Under the pieces are notes generated by a model. The model had not been told where the DNA came from. It made no database searches and saw only the letters and a list, made by a program, of their open reading frames with translations. This document shows positions 63,205 to 64,000 of a stretch of 64,000 bases of DNA, piece by piece; positions within the stretch are counted from its first letter, which is position 1; each line of letters starts with the position of its first letter. The position numbers and the translations under genes are program-made. The DNA comes from JACPRB01 sp964468745 (GTDB lineage: Bacteria; Planctomycetota; MHYJ01; JACPRB01). Location: assembly GCA_964468745.1 (NCBI GenBank), contig CAYXVY010000201.1:1-64000 (forward strand), written 5' to 3'.

Positions 63205-64000
63205 TCATTTGGCCCTTTTGTAGAAGGGCATCGGGACGATCGTGGCCTTCTCCCGCTTGCCGCGGACGTCGATTTCCACAGCCCCCGTCGCATGCTGCGG
63301 CTTGACGTAACCCATCCCGATCGGCTTGTCGAATGTCGGAGACCACGTGCCGCTCGTCACGACGCCGGTCTTCACGCCTCCCGAGTACAGGTCCATGCCC
63401 GTGCGCGGGACGCGCTTGCCGTCCACGTGGAGGCCGACCAGCTTTTTGGTGGCGCCGCCCTTCTTCTGTGCGTCGATTACGGCGCGTCCGACGTACTCCA
63501 CCTTGTCCGACAGCGCGAAGTTTAGGCCAGCCTCGACGGGCGTCGTCTGGTCGTCGAGGTCGTTTCCGTATAGAGGCATCGACGCCTCCGTGCGCAGGGT
63601 GTCGCGTGCGCCGAGGCCGATGGGGAGGATGCCGAGGGGCTTGCCCTTCGCGAGGAGCGCGTCCCAGACGGCGTGCGCCTTGTCGTTCTGAATGTAGATC
63701 TCGAATCCGTCCTCGCCCGTGTAACCGGTGCGCGAGACGAGCGTCCTCGCGCCGAGGACGCTGAAATAGTCCATCGTGTAGTACTTGAGCATCGACGGAT
63801 CGAAATCGAGCGCCGCCTTGATGGCGTCGATGGATTTCGGACCCTGGACGGCGACGAGCGCGACCTTCGACGTCTGGTCGTCGATCTTCACGTTGAGGCC
63901 GGTTGCATGCTTCTGCATCCACTCCAGGTCCTTCTCGCGGTTCGAGGCGTTGACCACGAGGAAGAAGCGGTCGGTCGACGTGTCTTCGGAGCAGATCAAG
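63205..64000 (-). CDS. gcvT: glycine cleavage system T protein (aminomethyltransferase), 5'-truncated by window edge
   Basis: The C-terminal 264 residues of GcvT. FFLVVNASNREKDLEWM, VQGPKSIDAI, RTGYTGEDGFEIYI, GLGARDTLRTEASMPLYGND and PVEAGLNFAL are the tetrahydrofolate-binding and barrel motifs. It transfers the methylene group to tetrahydrofolate and releases ammonia. The N-terminal part lies beyond the right edge. First gene of the visible gcv operon. Confidence 0.96.
   Translation of the reverse strand, partial: LICSEDTSTDRFFLVVNASNREKDLEWMQKHATGLNVKIDDQTSKVALVAVQGPKSIDAIKAALDFDPSMLKYYTMDYFSVLGARTLVSRTGYTGEDGFEIYIQNDKAHAVWDALLAKGKPLGILPIGLGARDTLRTEASMPLYGNDLDDQTTPVEAGLNFALSDKVEYVGRAVIDAQKKGGATKKLVGLHVDGKRVPRTGMDLYSGGVKTGVVTSGTWSPTFDKPIGMGYVKPQHATGAVEIDVRGKREKATIVPMPFYKRAK

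Overview
The window is a GC-rich bacterial chromosome segment with about 59 protein genes and one tmRNA, from what looks like a Planctomycetota or closely related lineage. This rests on gene families, since there is no rRNA here. The families include several planctomycete-type ECF sigma factors, sigma genes directly followed by Hanks-type Ser/Thr kinases, a kinase fused to a formylglycine-generating-enzyme domain, FHA/GAF/sigma54-activator proteins, many small lipoproteins and secreted proteins, and a glycine decarboxylase split into two subunits. Both window edges cut genes: an HlyD-type adaptor on the left and gcvT on the right.

Layout. 1-2.5 kb: a minus-strand operon with a VTC polyphosphate-polymerase-like protein, a DUF4956 membrane protein and an HlyD-type adaptor. 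2.6-10 kb: a lone ECF sigma, der (EngA), an FHA-GAF-GGDEF protein, a secreted esterase and three small envelope proteins. 10-16 kb: secreted protein A, divergent from a sigma-kinase pair, then a TerB-like membrane protein and a fatty-acid-hydroxylase-family protein. 17.2-21.2 kb: an accessory stretch downstream of ssrA with a GIY-YIG nuclease in a direct-repeat-flanked cassette, a DUF433/DUF5615 toxin-antitoxin pair, a large GHKL ATPase and a sigma-region-2-like protein. 21.2-22.2 kb: ssrA and smpB. 22.2-25 kb: two SPFH proteins, a GIY-YIG/GNAT fusion and a thioesterase.

25-30 kb: a second sigma-kinase pair followed by a Thr/Pro-rich secreted protein. 30-37 kb: mrp, STAS-FHA, HEAT-VWA, an RpoD-like sigma and a GAF-sigma54 activator. 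37-40.6 kb: a third sigma-kinase pair, whose kinase is a pseudokinase, divergent from secreted protein B, a paralogue of A. 40.6-50.4 kb: a peptidase, a cell-wall amidase, small proteins, a UPF0104 flippase-like protein, an FHA-GAF-sigma54 activator and the kinase-FGE fusion. 50.5-59.8 kb: lipoproteins, a CPBP protease, a BamB-like propeller, an amidohydrolase, paired secreted proteins and an alkyltransferase-like protein. 59.8-64 kb: the gcvT-gcvH-gcvPA-gcvPB operon.

The strongest system-level signal is a module repeated three times: an ECF sigma gene, a kinase gene placed directly after it, and an adjacent secreted protein ending in Cys, one membrane helix and a basic tip. A CPBP-family protease elsewhere in the window is a candidate processing enzyme for those tails. 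The second signal is the GIY-YIG cassette: a nuclease gene with a structured repeat, flanked by 15-bp direct repeats, with an orphan copy of the repeat abutting the 5' end of ssrA. Many genes also have a -10-like hexamer only 6-10 nt before the start codon, which suggests widespread leaderless or very short-leader transcripts.
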